A stretch of 64,000 nt of DNA from Haemophilus massiliensis (GCA_000752995.2 LM994632.1:164540-228539), one strand, 5' to 3'; shown: positions 35,960 to 46,783, numbered from the stretch's first letter. A program made the numbers and translations. Notes: generated by a model from the sequence alone, not told the origin.

Positions 35960-37279
35960 ATGGCGTTATTTTATACCCCGCAGAAAAATACAAAGTCTGT
36001 GCTGGCATTTGAGGCGGATATTCTGGAATTGGACTATCAGGGATTGGGTGTGGCGAGAGTCAACGGCAAAACTTGGTTTGTGGAAAATGCACTGCCCGGT
36101 GAAACCGTGCGAGTTGCCGCGTTTGAGGAAAAACGGCAATACGGGAAAGGGCGGGCGGTGAAAATTCTACACGTCGCGCCGGAACGCTGCTTGCCGCGTT
36201 GTGCCTATTATCAACAATGCGGCGGCTGTCAGGGACAGCATATCGCGGTAGCATTGCAGCGCCGGGCAAAGCAGAATGCGCTGTTTCAACGTTTGCGCAG
36301 ATTACAGCCGCAGGGAATCGAATTTATGCCGATGATCGTCGGTGAACCTTGGCATTATCGTCGTCGCGCACATTTTGCCATACGCGGTGACGGAAAGCAT
36401 AAAGGCGTAGTACTGGGATTTCGGCGCAAAAATTCGCAGCAGATTGTGCCGATTACGCGTTGCGAGGTGCTGGAAGCGCCGATTAACGATTTACTGCCAA
36501 AACTGACCGCACTTTTTACCCGTTGGTCGCAGCCGAAATTGCTGGGACATCTGGAACTGACCGCCGCGGATAACGGATCGGCACTGTTGCTGCGCCAGCG
36601 TGGAAATTTAGCGGAAACCGACCGCACTTTACTGCAACAGTTTGCCGAAAAGCAGAATCTGATGTTGTTTGTGCAGGATGACGAGCGCATTGAACAGTTG
36701 CACGGCGAATCACCTTATTATCAGCTGAACGACGGTTTGCGCCTACAGTTTGATATTTCAGATTTTATTCAGGTTAACGCCGCGCTGAACCAGCGGATGG
36801 TTGATACCGCACTGGATTGGTTGGCGCTCACGAAACAGGATAACGTGCTGGATTTATTCTGCGGCATGGGAAATTTCACCCTGCCTATCAGCCGACAGGC
36901 AAAAAGTGCGGTCGGTATTGAGGGCGTTTCCGCCATGGTGGAAAAAGCGATAAAAAATGCGGAACGAAATAATTGTACTAATGTCCAATTTTACCGAGGG
37001 GATCTCGACCAACCGTTTATACAACAACAGTGGTCAAAACGCGAATTCAATAAGATTTTGCTTGATCCGCCGCGCAGCGGTGCCGCATTCGCACTCAATG
37101 CGTTGTGCGGTTTGGGCGCGGAAAAAATCCTTTATGTCTCTTGTAATCCCGCGACGCTGGTGCGAGATGCGGAAATCTTATTGAATTCAGGTTATCAGTT
37201 GAAACGAACGGCGATGATCGATATGTTCCCACATACGGGACATCTGGAAAGCATCAGTCTGTTTGAAAAACGACAATAG
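35960..37279 (+). CDS. rlmD: 23S rRNA (uracil(1939)-C(5))-methyltransferase RlmD
   Basis: RlmD (RumA) makes m5U1939 in 23S rRNA. The 439-residue protein has a TRAM domain, the 4Fe-4S ligand cluster CLPRCAYYQQCGGCQGQH (about residues 75-92), the SAM site VLDLFCGMGNFTLPI (about 296-310) and the catalytic region LLDPPRSGA and LYVSCNPATLVRD with the nucleophilic Cys near residue 395. It starts 3 bases after recO, and relA starts 9 bases after it, so recO-rlmD-relA-dgkA is likely one operon. Confidence 0.95.
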   Translation: MALFYTPQKNTKSVLAFEADILELDYQGLGVARVNGKTWFVENALPGETVRVAAFEEKRQYGKGRAVKILHVAPERCLPRCAYYQQCGGCQGQHIAVALQRRAKQNALFQRLRRLQPQGIEFMPMIVGEPWHYRRRAHFAIRGDGKHKGVVLGFRRKNSQQIVPITRCEVLEAPINDLLPKLTALFTRWSQPKLLGHLELTAADNGSALLLRQRGNLAETDRTLLQQFAEKQNLMLFVQDDERIEQLHGESPYYQLNDGLRLQFDISDFIQVNAALNQRMVDTALDWLALTKQDNVLDLFCGMGNFTLPISRQAKSAVGIEGVSAMVEKAIKNAERNNCTNVQFYRGDLDQPFIQQQWSKREFNKILLDPPRSGAAFALNALCGLGAEKILYVSCNPATLVRDAEILLNSGYQLKRTAMIDMFPHTGHLESISLFEKRQ

Positions 37280-37288
37280 GAAGAAATT

Positions 37289-39517
37289 ATGGTTGCTGTA
37301 CGCGGATCGCATTTATTAAATCCAAAGGATTTTGTGATTGAGAAATGGTGTGCCGGGTTGGCGCTGCCGCAAAACGTAGAACAAACGCTGGTTAAAGCCT
37401 GGCATTATTCGCAGGATAATATTGCACAGAAACCGAGCGATGAGGCGGGCGAGTATTGTTCACTGCACGGCGGCGTAGAGATGGTGGAAATTCTGCATAG
37501 CCTGAATATGGATGCCGACAGCCTGATTACGGCGATGCTTTATCCTATCGTGCATTATAATATCGTCGATCTTGCGCAGATTAAGGAAGACTTCGGGGCG
37601 AAAATCAGTAAGCTGGTAAAAGGTGTGATCGAAATGGATAATATCCGCCAGCTCAATGCCAGTCATTCCGCCGACAGTTTGCAGGTGGATAATGTGCGCC
37701 GTATGCTGCTTGCCATGGTGGATGATTTCCGTTGTGTGATTATTAAATTAGCGGAACGAATCGTGTACCTGCGCGATGCGGAAAAGTGCGGTTCGGAAGA
37801 AGAAAAAGTGTTGGCAGCAAAAGAATGTTCCAATATTTATGCTCCGCTCGCCAATCGTCTCGGGATCGGGCAACTGAAATGGGAGCTGGAAGATTATTGT
37901 TTCCGCTATTTACACCCGGATCAATATCATATTATTGCGAAACTGCTAAAAGAACGTCGTTTGGATCGGGAACAGTATATCGCCGATTTTGTGGCGGAAT
38001 TAACTGGTTATCTGAAAGAGAATATCGATCAGGTTGAAGTGTACGGGCGTCCGAAGCATATTTACAGCATTTGGCGCAAAATGCAGAAAAAGCATTTGGA
38101 ATTCAGCGACTTATATGATGTGCGTGCGGTGCGGATCATTGTGCAGAAACTACAGGATTGTTATTCCGCACTGGGTATTGTGCATACTCATTTCAAACAT
38201 TTACCGAAAGAATTTGACGATTATGTCGCCAATCCGAAGCCGAACGGTTATCAATCGATCCATACAGTGGTGCTGGGTAAGGGCGGTAAACCTATCGAAG
38301 TGCAGATTCGCACCCAGCAAATGCACGATGATGCGGAACTTGGCGTGGCGGCGCACTGGAAATATAAAGAAGGGTTGACCGGTCGTTCCGCTTATGAAGA
38401 TAAAATTGCATGGTTACGCAAACTGTTGGCATGGCAGGATGATATTACCGATTCCGGCGAGGTGATGGCGGAGCTGCGCAGTCAGGTGTTTGATGATCGG
38501 GTGTATGTGTTTACCCCGAAAGGCGAAGTGGTGGATTTGCCGAGCGGTTCGACGCCGCTGGATTTTGCTTACGCCATTCACAGCGAAATCGGACATCGTT
38601 GTATCGGTGCCAAAGTCGGCGGGCGGATTGTGCCGTTCACCTATCAGCTGCAAATGGGCGATCAAATCGATATTATCACGCAAAAAACACCGAATCCGAG
38701 CCGTGACTGGCTGAACCCGAATCTGGGCTTTACCCACACGGCGAAAGCGCGGGCGAAAATTCATGCTTGGTTTAAAAAACTGGATCGTGATAAGAATATT
38801 CCTGCCGGTAAAGAATTGTTAGAAAACGAAATTACTCGGCTGGGCCTGAGTTTGAAGCAGGTTGAACAGCATGCGTTGCCGCGCTATAACCTGAAAAACC
38901 TGGATGATTTGTATGCCGGCATCGGTGGCGGCGATATTCGTTTGAATCAGTTGGTGAATTTTTTACAGAATAAGCTGATTAAAACCACGGCACAGGAAGC
39001 CGATGCAGAAATTTTGCGCCATGTGGCAAATAAAGGCGCGAGCAATACACAGCAGAAAAACGATGATAAAAAAGGTTATGTTATCGTTGAAGGCGTAGGC
39101 AATCTGATGCACCATATTGCGCGTTGCTGCCAGCCGATTCCGGGCGACGATATTGTCGGTTATATTACCATGGGACGCGGTATTTCCATTCACCGCAGCG
39201 ATTGCGAACAGTTTATGGAGCTGCAAAACTCTCATCCGGAACGAGTGGTGGAGTCGGTATGGGGCGACAATTACGCCAGCGGTTTTCGCATCAGTATTCG
39301 GATTATTTCCAGCGATCGCAACGGCTTGCTGCGAGATATTACCACCGTGCTGGCAAATGAGAAAATCAGTGTACTCGGCGTATCCAGTCGCACGGACACC
39401 AAGCGGCAAGTGGCGACCATCGATATGGAAATTGAGCTGAACAATGTGCAGATTTTGAGTAAAATTCTGGCGCGTTTAGCTAAACTGGACGATGTGATTG
39501 AAGCCAAACGTCTTTAA
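37289..39517 (+). CDS. relA: GTP pyrophosphokinase RelA
   Basis: RelA synthesises (p)ppGpp on stalled ribosomes. The 742-residue protein has an N-terminal HD-like domain that lacks the His-Asp pair (region SLITAMLYPIVHYN), as usual for a monofunctional RelA. Then come the synthetase core DLYDVRAVRIIVQ and KPNGYQSIHTVV, the TGS domain (VYVFTPKGEVVDLPSGSTPL), the zinc-finger region with HHIARCCQPIPGDDIVGY, and a C-terminal ACT domain. The Shine-Dalgarno is AGGAAG. It lies between rlmD and dgkA. Confidence 0.96.
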   Translation: MVAVRGSHLLNPKDFVIEKWCAGLALPQNVEQTLVKAWHYSQDNIAQKPSDEAGEYCSLHGGVEMVEILHSLNMDADSLITAMLYPIVHYNIVDLAQIKEDFGAKISKLVKGVIEMDNIRQLNASHSADSLQVDNVRRMLLAMVDDFRCVIIKLAERIVYLRDAEKCGSEEEKVLAAKECSNIYAPLANRLGIGQLKWELEDYCFRYLHPDQYHIIAKLLKERRLDREQYIADFVAELTGYLKENIDQVEVYGRPKHIYSIWRKMQKKHLEFSDLYDVRAVRIIVQKLQDCYSALGIVHTHFKHLPKEFDDYVANPKPNGYQSIHTVVLGKGGKPIEVQIRTQQMHDDAELGVAAHWKYKEGLTGRSAYEDKIAWLRKLLAWQDDITDSGEVMAELRSQVFDDRVYVFTPKGEVVDLPSGSTPLDFAYAIHSEIGHRCIGAKVGGRIVPFTYQLQMGDQIDIITQKTPNPSRDWLNPNLGFTHTAKARAKIHAWFKKLDRDKNIPAGKELLENEITRLGLSLKQVEQHALPRYNLKNLDDLYAGIGGGDIRLNQLVNFLQNKLIKTTAQEADAEILRHVANKGASNTQQKNDDKKGYVIVEGVGNLMHHIARCCQPIPGDDIVGYITMGRGISIHRSDCEQFMELQNSHPERVVESVWGDNYASGFRISIRIISSDRNGLLRDITTVLANEKISVLGVSSRTDTKRQVATIDMEIELNNVQILSKILARLAKLDDVIEAKRL

Positions 39518-39532
39518 ATAATAAGGAATTTT

Positions 39533-39889
39533 ATGCAGAAAACCACAGGGTTAACCCACCTGATAAAATCAACGGGCTATTCATTAAAGGGATTAAAAAG
39601 TGCGGTCAAATATGAGACCGCTTTTCGCCATGAATTGCTCTTGGCAATGGTGCTGATTCCACTGGCATTTTGGCTTGGGCGGAATCACATCGAGATTGCG
39701 CTGATGGTTGGTTCCGTGTTAATGGTGTTGGTGGTGGAATTATTAAACAGTGCGGTGGAAGCGGTTGTCGATCGAATCGGAACGGAATATCACGAACTGT
39801 CCGGACGCGCGAAGGATTTAGGCTCGGCGGCGGTGTTTGTGGCGCTGACGCTAATGGTGATTGTATGGGGGCTGATGCTGTTTTGCTGA
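39533..39889 (+). CDS. dgkA: Diacylglycerol kinase
   Basis: DgkA phosphorylates diacylglycerol at the inner membrane, recycling lipid turnover products. The 118-residue protein has three membrane helices, the family N-terminus STGYSLKGLKSAVKYETAFRHE (in segments) and the active-site signature ELLNSAVEAVVDRIG (about residues 69-83). An uptake sequence is embedded in the coding region at about 39599. It is the last gene of the recO-rlmD-relA-dgkA run and is followed by a terminator. Confidence 0.95.
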   Translation: MQKTTGLTHLIKSTGYSLKGLKSAVKYETAFRHELLLAMVLIPLAFWLGRNHIEIALMVGSVLMVLVVELLNSAVEAVVDRIGTEYHELSGRAKDLGSAAVFVALTLMVIVWGLMLFC

Positions 39890-39908
39890 GCGCAAAACGG
39901 TAAAAACG

Positions 39909-39938
39909 AAAGAGGGCATATACTAAATGCCCTCTTTT
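39909..39938. terminator. Bidirectional terminator between dgkA and the ligase-like gene
   Basis: Arms AGAGGGCAT (39911-39919) and ATGCCCTCT (39927-39935) with a 7-base loop, A-rich on one side and T-rich on the other, serve the two convergent genes. Confidence 0.88.
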
Positions 39939-39948
39939 GCTTATTGGC

Positions 39949-41199
39949 TTAAGAGTTTTGTGGTCGGGTTAAATATTTGGTTGCGGCGAAAAAGACAATA
40001 ACCAGAAAGAAATAGAAAATATTACCCGAATTATGGGTAAAAAATCCCTGACTGACACAGTAAAACATCACCGACAGAATATGCACGATGCCGAGCGCCG
40101 CTACGGTGCGCGCTTCGATTGAGGTGTTTGACAGGCTGCGGATAAAATAGCGCATCGGCACCAGCATAATACCCAGTAGCCCCAGTAAACCGAGCACACC
40201 GCGTTTAGCCAGCTCATCTAAATATTGGTTATGTGCATGATCAAAAATGGTTGCTCGCGGATTGATTATATTCTGCTCAGCATATTTTTTCGATTGTGCC
40301 GCGACCCCTTGCGGTCCCCAACCTAACAGCGGCTTTTCCTGCGCCATTAACAGCGCGCCTTTCCACATCTCAAAACGCGCACCGACGGAGGTTGCGCCGT
40401 TATTTTTGTCAAAATAGGCAACGATCTCGTTATTGGCTTTTTTAATGCGGTTCATCACCTGCGTATTCGGCAGTGAGAGCGCTGTGATGACGCCGATAAG
40501 AATCACGCAGCAGATGCCGGTTAAAAACGGTTTGCTCAGATTTTTACGATAGAGCAGCACGATGACGGCGATAATAAACGGCAGTCCGATCCAGCCGCCA
40601 CGCGCGGTAGAAAGAAAACTGCCGAGTATGCCGAACAGCGTCGCCACGGTGCAGAGTACGGCGAGCTTATACTGTTTGCGGGCGGCGAAATACAAGGCGA
40701 TGACCAGCGAAAACATACCCAGCGACATGGCGATATCGCCACCTTGAATGTGCATGGTACGCGGTGAATAAGCCTTCGATGCACCGAGATAAAAGCGATC
40801 ATACAAGGCAACCAATCCGGCGATCAGCGCGCCGGCGGGAATACTGTAAGCCAGTACTTTGAAACGAATTGGGTAGTGGAACAGCAGCAGGAGTAACGGT
40901 AACAAAAAAATAACTCGGCTGGGGTTGTCCAGTTCTCTGGCTTTGCCGCCGTTAATCAGTAACGACAACAGAAAAATGGAAAAATAAAACACATAAGCGA
41001 CAATCAGCCGTTTTTCGTCAGCGGGAATCGACCAGCGCGGTTTTCGGCTGAGAAAATAAATAAAATACACAAAAGCGATCACCATTAACAGAAACGGTGA
41101 AAAATTATGTCCGCCTTTGACGCTTAATACGGAAAGAAAGAAAAAACCGACGGCGAAATTGACTAACAGAGAGAGTTTGTTGCCTTTTAGAATATGCAT
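39949..41199 (-). CDS. O-antigen ligase / polymerase family membrane protein (WaaL/Wzy type)
   Basis: The 416-residue protein has about 11-12 membrane helices and a large periplasmic loop. Near residues 286-322 that loop carries LLGWGPQGV and the ligase signature HAHNQYLDELAKRGVLGL with the conserved His. This fits the Wzy_C/O-antigen ligase family, which joins O-chains or oligosaccharides to the LPS core; a polymerase role cannot be excluded. The start at 41199 follows GGGGCAAT. It is a single gene, convergent with dgkA. Confidence 0.85.
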   Translation of the reverse strand: MHILKGNKLSLLVNFAVGFFFLSVLSVKGGHNFSPFLLMVIAFVYFIYFLSRKPRWSIPADEKRLIVAYVFYFSIFLLSLLINGGKARELDNPSRVIFLLPLLLLLFHYPIRFKVLAYSIPAGALIAGLVALYDRFYLGASKAYSPRTMHIQGGDIAMSLGMFSLVIALYFAARKQYKLAVLCTVATLFGILGSFLSTARGGWIGLPFIIAVIVLLYRKNLSKPFLTGICCVILIGVITALSLPNTQVMNRIKKANNEIVAYFDKNNGATSVGARFEMWKGALLMAQEKPLLGWGPQGVAAQSKKYAEQNIINPRATIFDHAHNQYLDELAKRGVLGLLGLLGIMLVPMRYFIRSLSNTSIEARTVAALGIVHILSVMFYCVSQGFFTHNSGNIFYFFLVIVFFAATKYLTRPQNS

Positions 41200-41227
41200 A
41201 TTGCCCCACAAAATTATGCGTAAAAAA

Positions 41228-41247
41228 ACCGCACTTTAAAGTGCGGT
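41228..41247. terminator. Uptake-sequence palindrome between fbaA and the ligase-like gene
   Basis: ACCGCACTTT is followed directly by AAAGTGCGGT, a perfect 20-base palindrome. On the minus strand A/T-rich DNA follows, so it can end fbaA transcription. Confidence 0.75.
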
Positions 41248-41271
41248 CTTATTTTAGACTATTTCTGAAAA

Positions 41272-42351
41272 TTATAATACATCAATACAGTTTAAATCCT
41301 GGAAGGATTTTTCCAGACGTTTAGACATGGATTCTTCCGATTTACGCAGCCAAACACGCGGATCATAGTATTTTTTGTTCGGGGCGTCAGGGCCTTCAGG
41401 GTTACCCAGCTGACCTTGCAGGTAAGCCTCGTTGGCTTTGTAGAAGTTCAAAATGCCTTCCCATGCCGCCCATTGGGTATCGGTGTCGATATTCATTTTG
41501 ATCGCACCGTAGCTAATGGCTTCACGAATTTCTTCAGTGGAAGAACCGGAACCGCCGTGGAAGACGAAGTTAATCGGTTTTGCTGGCAGATTACGTTCTT
41601 TCGCCACGAATTCCTGTGATGCACCTAAAATAGACGGTTTTAATTTTACATTACCCGGTTTATACACACCATGTACGTTACCGAATGCAGCGGCAACGGT
41701 GAAACGCGGGCTGACCGGATGCAGCTGATCGTAAACGTAAAGCACATCTTCCGGCTGAGTGTAAAGGCGAGATTCGTCTACACCGCTGTTATCTACGCCG
41801 TCTTCTTCGCCGCCGGTGATACCGATTTCGATTTCAAGGGTCATGCCTAATTTTGACATGCGTTCCAGATATTGACGGCAGGTTGCCATGTTTTCTTCCA
41901 TCGGTTCTTCAGAAAGGTCGAGCATATGGGACGAGAATAACGGTTTACCGGTTTCGGCAAAATGTTTTTCACCGGCATCCAGTAAGCCGTCGATCCACGG
42001 CAGTAATTTTTTGGCGCAGTGGTCGGTGTGCAGAATAACCGGCACGCCGTATTCTGCGGCTAATGTATGCACCTGTTTGGCACCGGCAATGGCACCCAGT
42101 ACATCAGGACGAATACCGCTCGCCGGTTTAATGCCTTTACCTGCATAGAATTGCGCGCCGCCGTTGGAGAACTGAATAATAACCGGCGCTTTAACCCGTG
42201 CCGCGGTTTCCAGTACGGTGTTTACACTGTCACTGCCGACACAGTTGACCGCCGGGATTGCAAAGTTGTTTTCTTTTGCATAAGCGAAGATTTTTTGTAC
42301 GTCATCACCTGTTACGACACCCGGTTTTACGATATCTAATAATTTTGCCAT
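41272..42351 (-). CDS. fbaA: Fructose-bisphosphate aldolase, class II
   Basis: This zinc-dependent glycolytic aldolase has 359 residues. Visible are VPVILHTDHCAKKLLPWIDG with a zinc-binding His (about 105-124), the SHMLDLSEEPMEEN loop, the glycine-rich EIEIGITGGEEDGVD, the second zinc site AFGNVHGVY, FVFHGGSGSS with a zinc His, and KMNIDTDTQWA. It lies 80 bases downstream of pgk and is likely cotranscribed with it, as pgk-fbaA in many gamma-proteobacteria; epd is not present. Confidence 0.97.
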   Translation of the reverse strand: MAKLLDIVKPGVVTGDDVQKIFAYAKENNFAIPAVNCVGSDSVNTVLETAARVKAPVIIQFSNGGAQFYAGKGIKPASGIRPDVLGAIAGAKQVHTLAAEYGVPVILHTDHCAKKLLPWIDGLLDAGEKHFAETGKPLFSSHMLDLSEEPMEENMATCRQYLERMSKLGMTLEIEIGITGGEEDGVDNSGVDESRLYTQPEDVLYVYDQLHPVSPRFTVAAAFGNVHGVYKPGNVKLKPSILGASQEFVAKERNLPAKPINFVFHGGSGSSTEEIREAISYGAIKMNIDTDTQWAAWEGILNFYKANEAYLQGQLGNPEGPDAPNKKYYDPRVWLRKSEESMSKRLEKSFQDLNCIDVL

Positions 42352-42431
42352 TTTTTGCTTCCTATCTTGATTGAAATTGGTCGGAACGATGCGCGAGGTA
42401 ACAACGAACTGCGCGCATCACATAAGGTGGA

Positions 42432-43607
42432 TTAGCCGTTGGCGCGTTTTTCCAGAATTTCCACCGCCGGTAAAACTTTGCCTTCTACGAATTCTAAGAA
42501 CGCACCGCCGCCGGTAGAAATATAGGAGATTTTATCCGCGATACCGAATAAATCAATGGCGGCCAAGGTATCACCGCCACCGGCAATGGAGAAGGCACTG
42601 TTTGCAGTGGCTTCGGCGATGGCATTGGCGATCACTTCGGTACCTTTGCGGAAGTTCGGGAATTCAAACACGCCGACCGGGCCGTTCCACAAAATGGTTT
42701 TCGCATTACGGATAATGTCCGCTAGCTGTGCTGCGGATTTATCACCGATGTCAAAAATAGATTCGTCTGCTGCAACCTGATCAACTGCTTTTTCAGTTGC
42801 CGCCGCTGTTTCGGAGAACTCAGTGCCAACACGTACATCTACCGGTACCGGAATATCGGTCGCTTTGGACAGACGCTGCGCTTCCGGAATTAAATCCGCT
42901 TCGTACAATGATTTACCCACATTGTTGCCTGCCGCCGCAATAAAGGTATTGGCGATACCGCCGCCGACGATCAATTGATCGGCAATCTTGGAAAGGGAAT
43001 CCAGTACGGTCAGTTTTGTGGATACTTTCGAACCGCCCACAATCGCCAGCATCGGACGTTGCGGTTCTTTCAACGCTTTACCCAAGGCATCAAGTTCAGC
43101 CGCCAATAGCGGGCCTGCACAGGCGACCGGCGCATATTCGGCTACACCGTAAGTGGATGCTTGCGCGCGGTGTGCGGTACCGAACGCATCCATCACGAAG
43201 ACATCACAAAGTGCGGCGTATTTTTTGCCTAATTCGGCATCGTTTTTCTTTTCGCCTTTATTAATTCGCACATTTTCCAGTACTACGATTTCACCGGCGT
43301 TCACTTCGACGCCGTTCAGATAATCGCGCACCAAACGAACCGGCACGCCTAAATCGGAATTATTTAAGTAATCGACCACCGGTTGCAGCGAATCTTCAGA
43401 TTTGAATTCGCCCTCGGTCGGACGGCCTAAATGGGAGGTTACCATGACTTTCGCGCCTTTTTGCAGCGCAAGTTTTAAGGTCGGAATGGTTGCGCGGATA
43501 CGTGCGTCGGACGTGACTTTACCGTCTTTCACCGGTACGTTCAGATCGGCGCGGATAAAGACGCGTTTACCTGTTAAATCTAGGTCGGCCATTTTAATTA
43601 CTGACAT
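42432..43607 (-). CDS. pgk: Phosphoglycerate kinase
   Basis: Pgk makes ATP from 1,3-bisphosphoglycerate. The 391-residue protein shows the signature [15 protein letters not shown] (about 15-29), [12 protein letters not shown] (about 56-67), [40 protein letters not shown] (about 311-323) and the C-terminal [14 protein letters not shown]. It has a predicted promoter at 43658-43686 and precedes fbaA. Confidence 0.97.
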   Translation of the reverse strand: MSVIKMADLDLTGKRVFIRADLNVPVKDGKVTSDARIRATIPTLKLALQKGAKVMVTSHLGRPTEGEFKSEDSLQPVVDYLNNSDLGVPVRLVRDYLNGVEVNAGEIVVLENVRINKGEKKNDAELGKKYAALCDVFVMDAFGTAHRAQASTYGVAEYAPVACAGPLLAAELDALGKALKEPQRPMLAIVGGSKVSTKLTVLDSLSKIADQLIVGGGIANTFIAAAGNNVGKSLYEADLIPEAQRLSKATDIPVPVDVRVGTEFSETAAATEKAVDQVAADESIFDIGDKSAAQLADIIRNAKTILWNGPVGVFEFPNFRKGTEVIANAIAEATANSAFSIAGGGDTLAAIDLFGIADKISYISTGGGAFLEFVEGKVLPAVEILEKRANG

Positions 43608-43657
43608 AATTTACCCTCTTGGTTGGTTAAAATTAAAAAATGTAAATACTGTCGAGC

Positions 43658-43686
43658 ATTATACTCACTTCTTCCCCATGATGTAA
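43658..43686 (-). promoter_or_regulatory. Predicted sigma-70 promoter of pgk
   Basis: On the minus strand, -35 TTACAT (43681-43686), a 17-base spacer and a perfect -10 TATAAT (43658-43663) lie about 50 bases before the pgk start. Confidence 0.7.
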
Positions 43687-44043
43687 CGGGTCTAGATCAA
43701 ATTCTCACCATTATTCCCGTTCTTAAATGAATTCTTTCTAATTGATTAGATAAATGACATATTTTCTTCAATATTCGGAGCGAAAGTTTATATGTGAGTT
43801 ATCAAATGAAGAAAAAGTTTAAAAAACCAACCGCACTTTTGTGCCGTGCCGCATAGAAAACGACAATATGAATTATATTAATCGCAGTTGATATATTTAT
43901 ATGGAATATTAAATGCGATTTTTTTATTTCTACCGCTAAAATTTTGATGATTAAATGCAGTGAACCTGAAAACAGGTCTAATTCTAATCATATGTTTATA
44001 ACAGTAATCAACACAACATCAACCGACAACCGAAGGAGAGAAT
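43687..44043. other. AT-rich intergenic region between pgk and the sulfate operon
   Basis: About 350 bases without a gene. They hold one uptake sequence (about 43829-43838), a short hairpin ACCTG/CAGGT with an AAAA loop (43964-43977), and several A/T-only stretches suited to activator (for example CysB) binding or bent DNA. A purine-rich Shine-Dalgarno (GAAGGAGAG) precedes the binding-protein gene. I see no reading frame of substance. Confidence 0.5.
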
Positions 44044-45081
44044 ATGTACCGCGTTCTTTCACGTTTTAGGCTACCGGCGGCATCGCTGGGGCGAAAAACG
44101 GCGCTGATTATTACCGCACTTACGGCGCTGTCCGGCGTGCAGGCAACAACCATATTGAATGCCTCTTATGATCCTACCCGCGAGCTGTATAAAGAGTACA
44201 ACCAACTGTTTGCACAACACTGGCAGCAAACCGGCGGGGAACATATCACTGTTCGCACTTCGCATGGCGGTTCCGGCAAACAGGCGCGTTCGGTAATCGA
44301 CGGTTTGCAGGCGGATGTGGTGACACTGGCGCTGGCAGGCGATATTGATGCGATTAACAACCGACAGCCGCTGATTGCGCCGGACTGGCAGAATAAATTC
44401 GCCGACAACAGCACGCCTTATACCTCTACTATTGTGTTTTTAGTGCGCAAGGGCAATCCGAAGCAGATCCGTGACTGGGATGATTTGGTGCGTGAGGGAA
44501 TTGAAGTGATTACGCCGAATCCGAAAACCTCCGGCGGCGCACGCTGGAATTTCTTGGCTGCATGGGCCTTTGCCAAGGACAAATACGGCAGTGATGACAA
44601 GGCGTTAGCCTTTGTCAGCGAGCTTTATCGTCATGTGCCGGTGCTGGATACCGGTGCACGCGGCGCGACTACCAGTTTTGTCCAGCGCGGGTTGGGCGAT
44701 GTGCTGCTGGCTTGGGAAAACGAAGCCTATCTGGCGTTGGCGGAGCAAGGTGGCGATGAGTTTGAAATTGTCACTCCGTCTCTTTCTATTTTGGCGGAAC
44801 CGCCGGTTGCAGTGGTCGATGCCGTAGTGGATAAAAAAGGCACGCGCAAACAGGCGCAGGCTTATCTGCAATATTTATACAGCGATGAGGCGCAGCATGT
44901 TATCGCCAAACATTTTTATCGCCCGCGCAATCCTGCGATTTTAGCGCAATACAGTGACCGCTTCCCGCAATTGACGTTAGTGAACATTAATCAGGCTTTT
45001 GGTGGTTGGGCACAGGCGCAAAAGACTTATTTTGACGATGGTGGGGTATTTGACCAGATTTTTGCTCGGATTAACGAATGA
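44044..45081 (+). CDS. sbp: Sulfate/thiosulfate ABC transporter substrate-binding protein
   Basis: This periplasmic binding protein of 345 residues has a signal peptide (cut near residue 37 after SGVQA-T). Typical family segments follow: [67 protein letters not shown] and the C-terminal [10 protein letters not shown]. Sbp binds sulfate and CysP thiosulfate; the two are close relatives and the choice is uncertain. It heads the cysT-cysW-cysA operon. Confidence 0.92.
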   Translation: MYRVLSRFRLPAASLGRKTALIITALTALSGVQATTILNASYDPTRELYKEYNQLFAQHWQQTGGEHITVRTSHGGSGKQARSVIDGLQADVVTLALAGDIDAINNRQPLIAPDWQNKFADNSTPYTSTIVFLVRKGNPKQIRDWDDLVREGIEVITPNPKTSGGARWNFLAAWAFAKDKYGSDDKALAFVSELYRHVPVLDTGARGATTSFVQRGLGDVLLAWENEAYLALAEQGGDEFEIVTPSLSILAEPPVAVVDAVVDKKGTRKQAQAYLQYLYSDEAQHVIAKHFYRPRNPAILAQYSDRFPQLTLVNINQAFGGWAQAQKTYFDDGGVFDQIFARINE

Positions 45082-45126
45082 TTAGCAGAGACTCCCGACT
45101 GGGGGAGGCGGTTCAAGGAGTGATTT

Positions 45127-45939
45127 ATGACAGCGACACCCCGCATTATTCCCGGGTTTAAATTATCGTTGGGGTATACGATCAGTTTTTTAAGCCTGAT
45201 CGTATTAATCCCTTTGTTTTCCCTGTTTGTGTTTTCCATGCAGATTAGCTGGCAGGAATTTGTGCGGCTGATCACCGGCAAACAGTTGTTATTGTCCCTG
45301 TGGCTGTCCTTACGCACGGCATTTACCGCAGCGCTGCTCAATACCTTGCTGGGCGGTGTACTGGCGTGGACACTGGTGCGTTACCGTTTTGTCGGGCGCA
45401 AATTTATGGATACCTTTATCGATATGCCGTTTGCCTTGCCGACGGCGGTCGCCGGTATTGCGCTGACCGCCATTTATGCGCAAAACGGGATTATCGGTCA
45501 ATTGTTTTCTTTTAAAATCGCCTATACGCCCATCGGCATTACGCTGGCGTTATTATTCGTCACCTTGCCTTTCGTGGTGCGTACACTACAGCCGGTATTG
45601 CAGGATTTGCCGAAAGATGTGGAGGAAGCGGCAACCATTCTGGGCGCCAACCGAATTCAGATTTTTACCCGCATTATTCTGCCTGCGATTCTGCCGGCAT
45701 GGCTTATCGGTTTCACCCTTGCTTTTGCGCGCGCCATCGGTGAATACGGTTCGGTGGTATTTATTGCCGGCAACATTCCCTTTAAAACGGAAATTCTACC
45801 CTTGCTGATTGTGGCGAAGCTGGATCAGTATAACTATGTAGCGGCTGCGATGATCGGCGTTATCATGTTGCTGATTTCTTTCACGCTGTTATTTATTATC
45901 AATATTATCCAGCACCGCCTTGCGCGTTTTGGCGCTTAA
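45127..45939 (+). CDS. cysT: Sulfate ABC transporter permease CysT (CysU)
   Basis: The 270-residue inner-membrane permease has about six helices and the coupling loop EEAATILGANRIQIFTRIILP (in segments, about residues 173-193), which contacts CysA. The start PGFKLSLGYTISFLSLIVLIPL is typical of CysT. It lies 45 bases after the binding-protein gene with a Shine-Dalgarno (AAGGAGTG) and 9 bases before cysW. Confidence 0.95.
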   Translation: MTATPRIIPGFKLSLGYTISFLSLIVLIPLFSLFVFSMQISWQEFVRLITGKQLLLSLWLSLRTAFTAALLNTLLGGVLAWTLVRYRFVGRKFMDTFIDMPFALPTAVAGIALTAIYAQNGIIGQLFSFKIAYTPIGITLALLFVTLPFVVRTLQPVLQDLPKDVEEAATILGANRIQIFTRIILPAILPAWLIGFTLAFARAIGEYGSVVFIAGNIPFKTEILPLLIVAKLDQYNYVAAAMIGVIMLLISFTLLFIINIIQHRLARFGA

Positions 45940-45948
45940 GGAACGATT

Positions 45949-46773
45949 ATGTTATTGCATTCACAGAAATACGGCCCGGCAGCTTATGCGCTGATTGCCT
46001 TGTCGGTGGTGATTTTTCTTATTTTATTGGTATTGCCACTGCTGGTTATGATCGCACAGGGATTCAGCGAAGGCTTTCCGCTGTTCTGGGCAACCATTCT
46101 TGAGCCGGATACCATTGCCGCGTTAAAACTTACGCTGCTTGCCGCGGCGATCGCCATGCCGCTGAATGTGGTGTTCGGCGTGTTTGCCGCTTGGGCGGTC
46201 AGTAAATATGAATTTAGAGGTCGTCAGTTTCTGATCACCTTGATTGATTTACCGTTTTCCGTTTCACCGATTGTAGCGGGATTGATTTATGTATTGCTGT
46301 TCGGCACCCAAAGTTGGTTATATCCCTATCTTGATGCATGGGGTATTCAGATCGTGTATGCCGTTCCCGGGATCGTGCTGGCGACTATTTTTGTATCCGT
46401 CCCTTTTGTGGCACGCGAGCTGATTCCTATCATGCAGGCGCAAGGCACGCAGGAAGAAGAGACCGCCACTGTGCTGGGTGCCAACGGCTGGCAGATTTTC
46501 CGCTATATTACGCTGCCGAATATCAAATGGGCGCTGCTACACGGCGTGGTGCTGTGTACCGCGCGCGCACTGGGCGAATTCGGTGCGGTTTCGGTATTGT
46601 CGGGGCATATTCGCGGTTATACCAACACTTTGCCGCTGCATATTGAAATTCTTTATAACGAATATAACATTGTCGCCGCATTCAGTGTCGCCGTTTTATT
46701 GTTGCTACTGTCGCTGGTTCTGTTGCTGGCGCGCCAATGGACGGAAAGCAAACTCGGCAGAGAAGCGGCATAA
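45949..46773 (+). CDS. cysW: Sulfate ABC transporter permease CysW
   Basis: This is the second permease subunit, of 274 residues. It has a similar topology to CysT and the coupling loop [20 protein letters not shown] (about residues 168-187). The pattern [22 protein letters not shown] is characteristic of CysW. It is separated by 9 bases from cysT and 10 from cysA, so the operon is tight. Confidence 0.95.
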   Translation: MLLHSQKYGPAAYALIALSVVIFLILLVLPLLVMIAQGFSEGFPLFWATILEPDTIAALKLTLLAAAIAMPLNVVFGVFAAWAVSKYEFRGRQFLITLIDLPFSVSPIVAGLIYVLLFGTQSWLYPYLDAWGIQIVYAVPGIVLATIFVSVPFVARELIPIMQAQGTQEEETATVLGANGWQIFRYITLPNIKWALLHGVVLCTARALGEFGAVSVLSGHIRGYTNTLPLHIEILYNEYNIVAAFSVAVLLLLLSLVLLLARQWTESKLGREAA

Positions 46774-46783
46774 GAGGAACAAC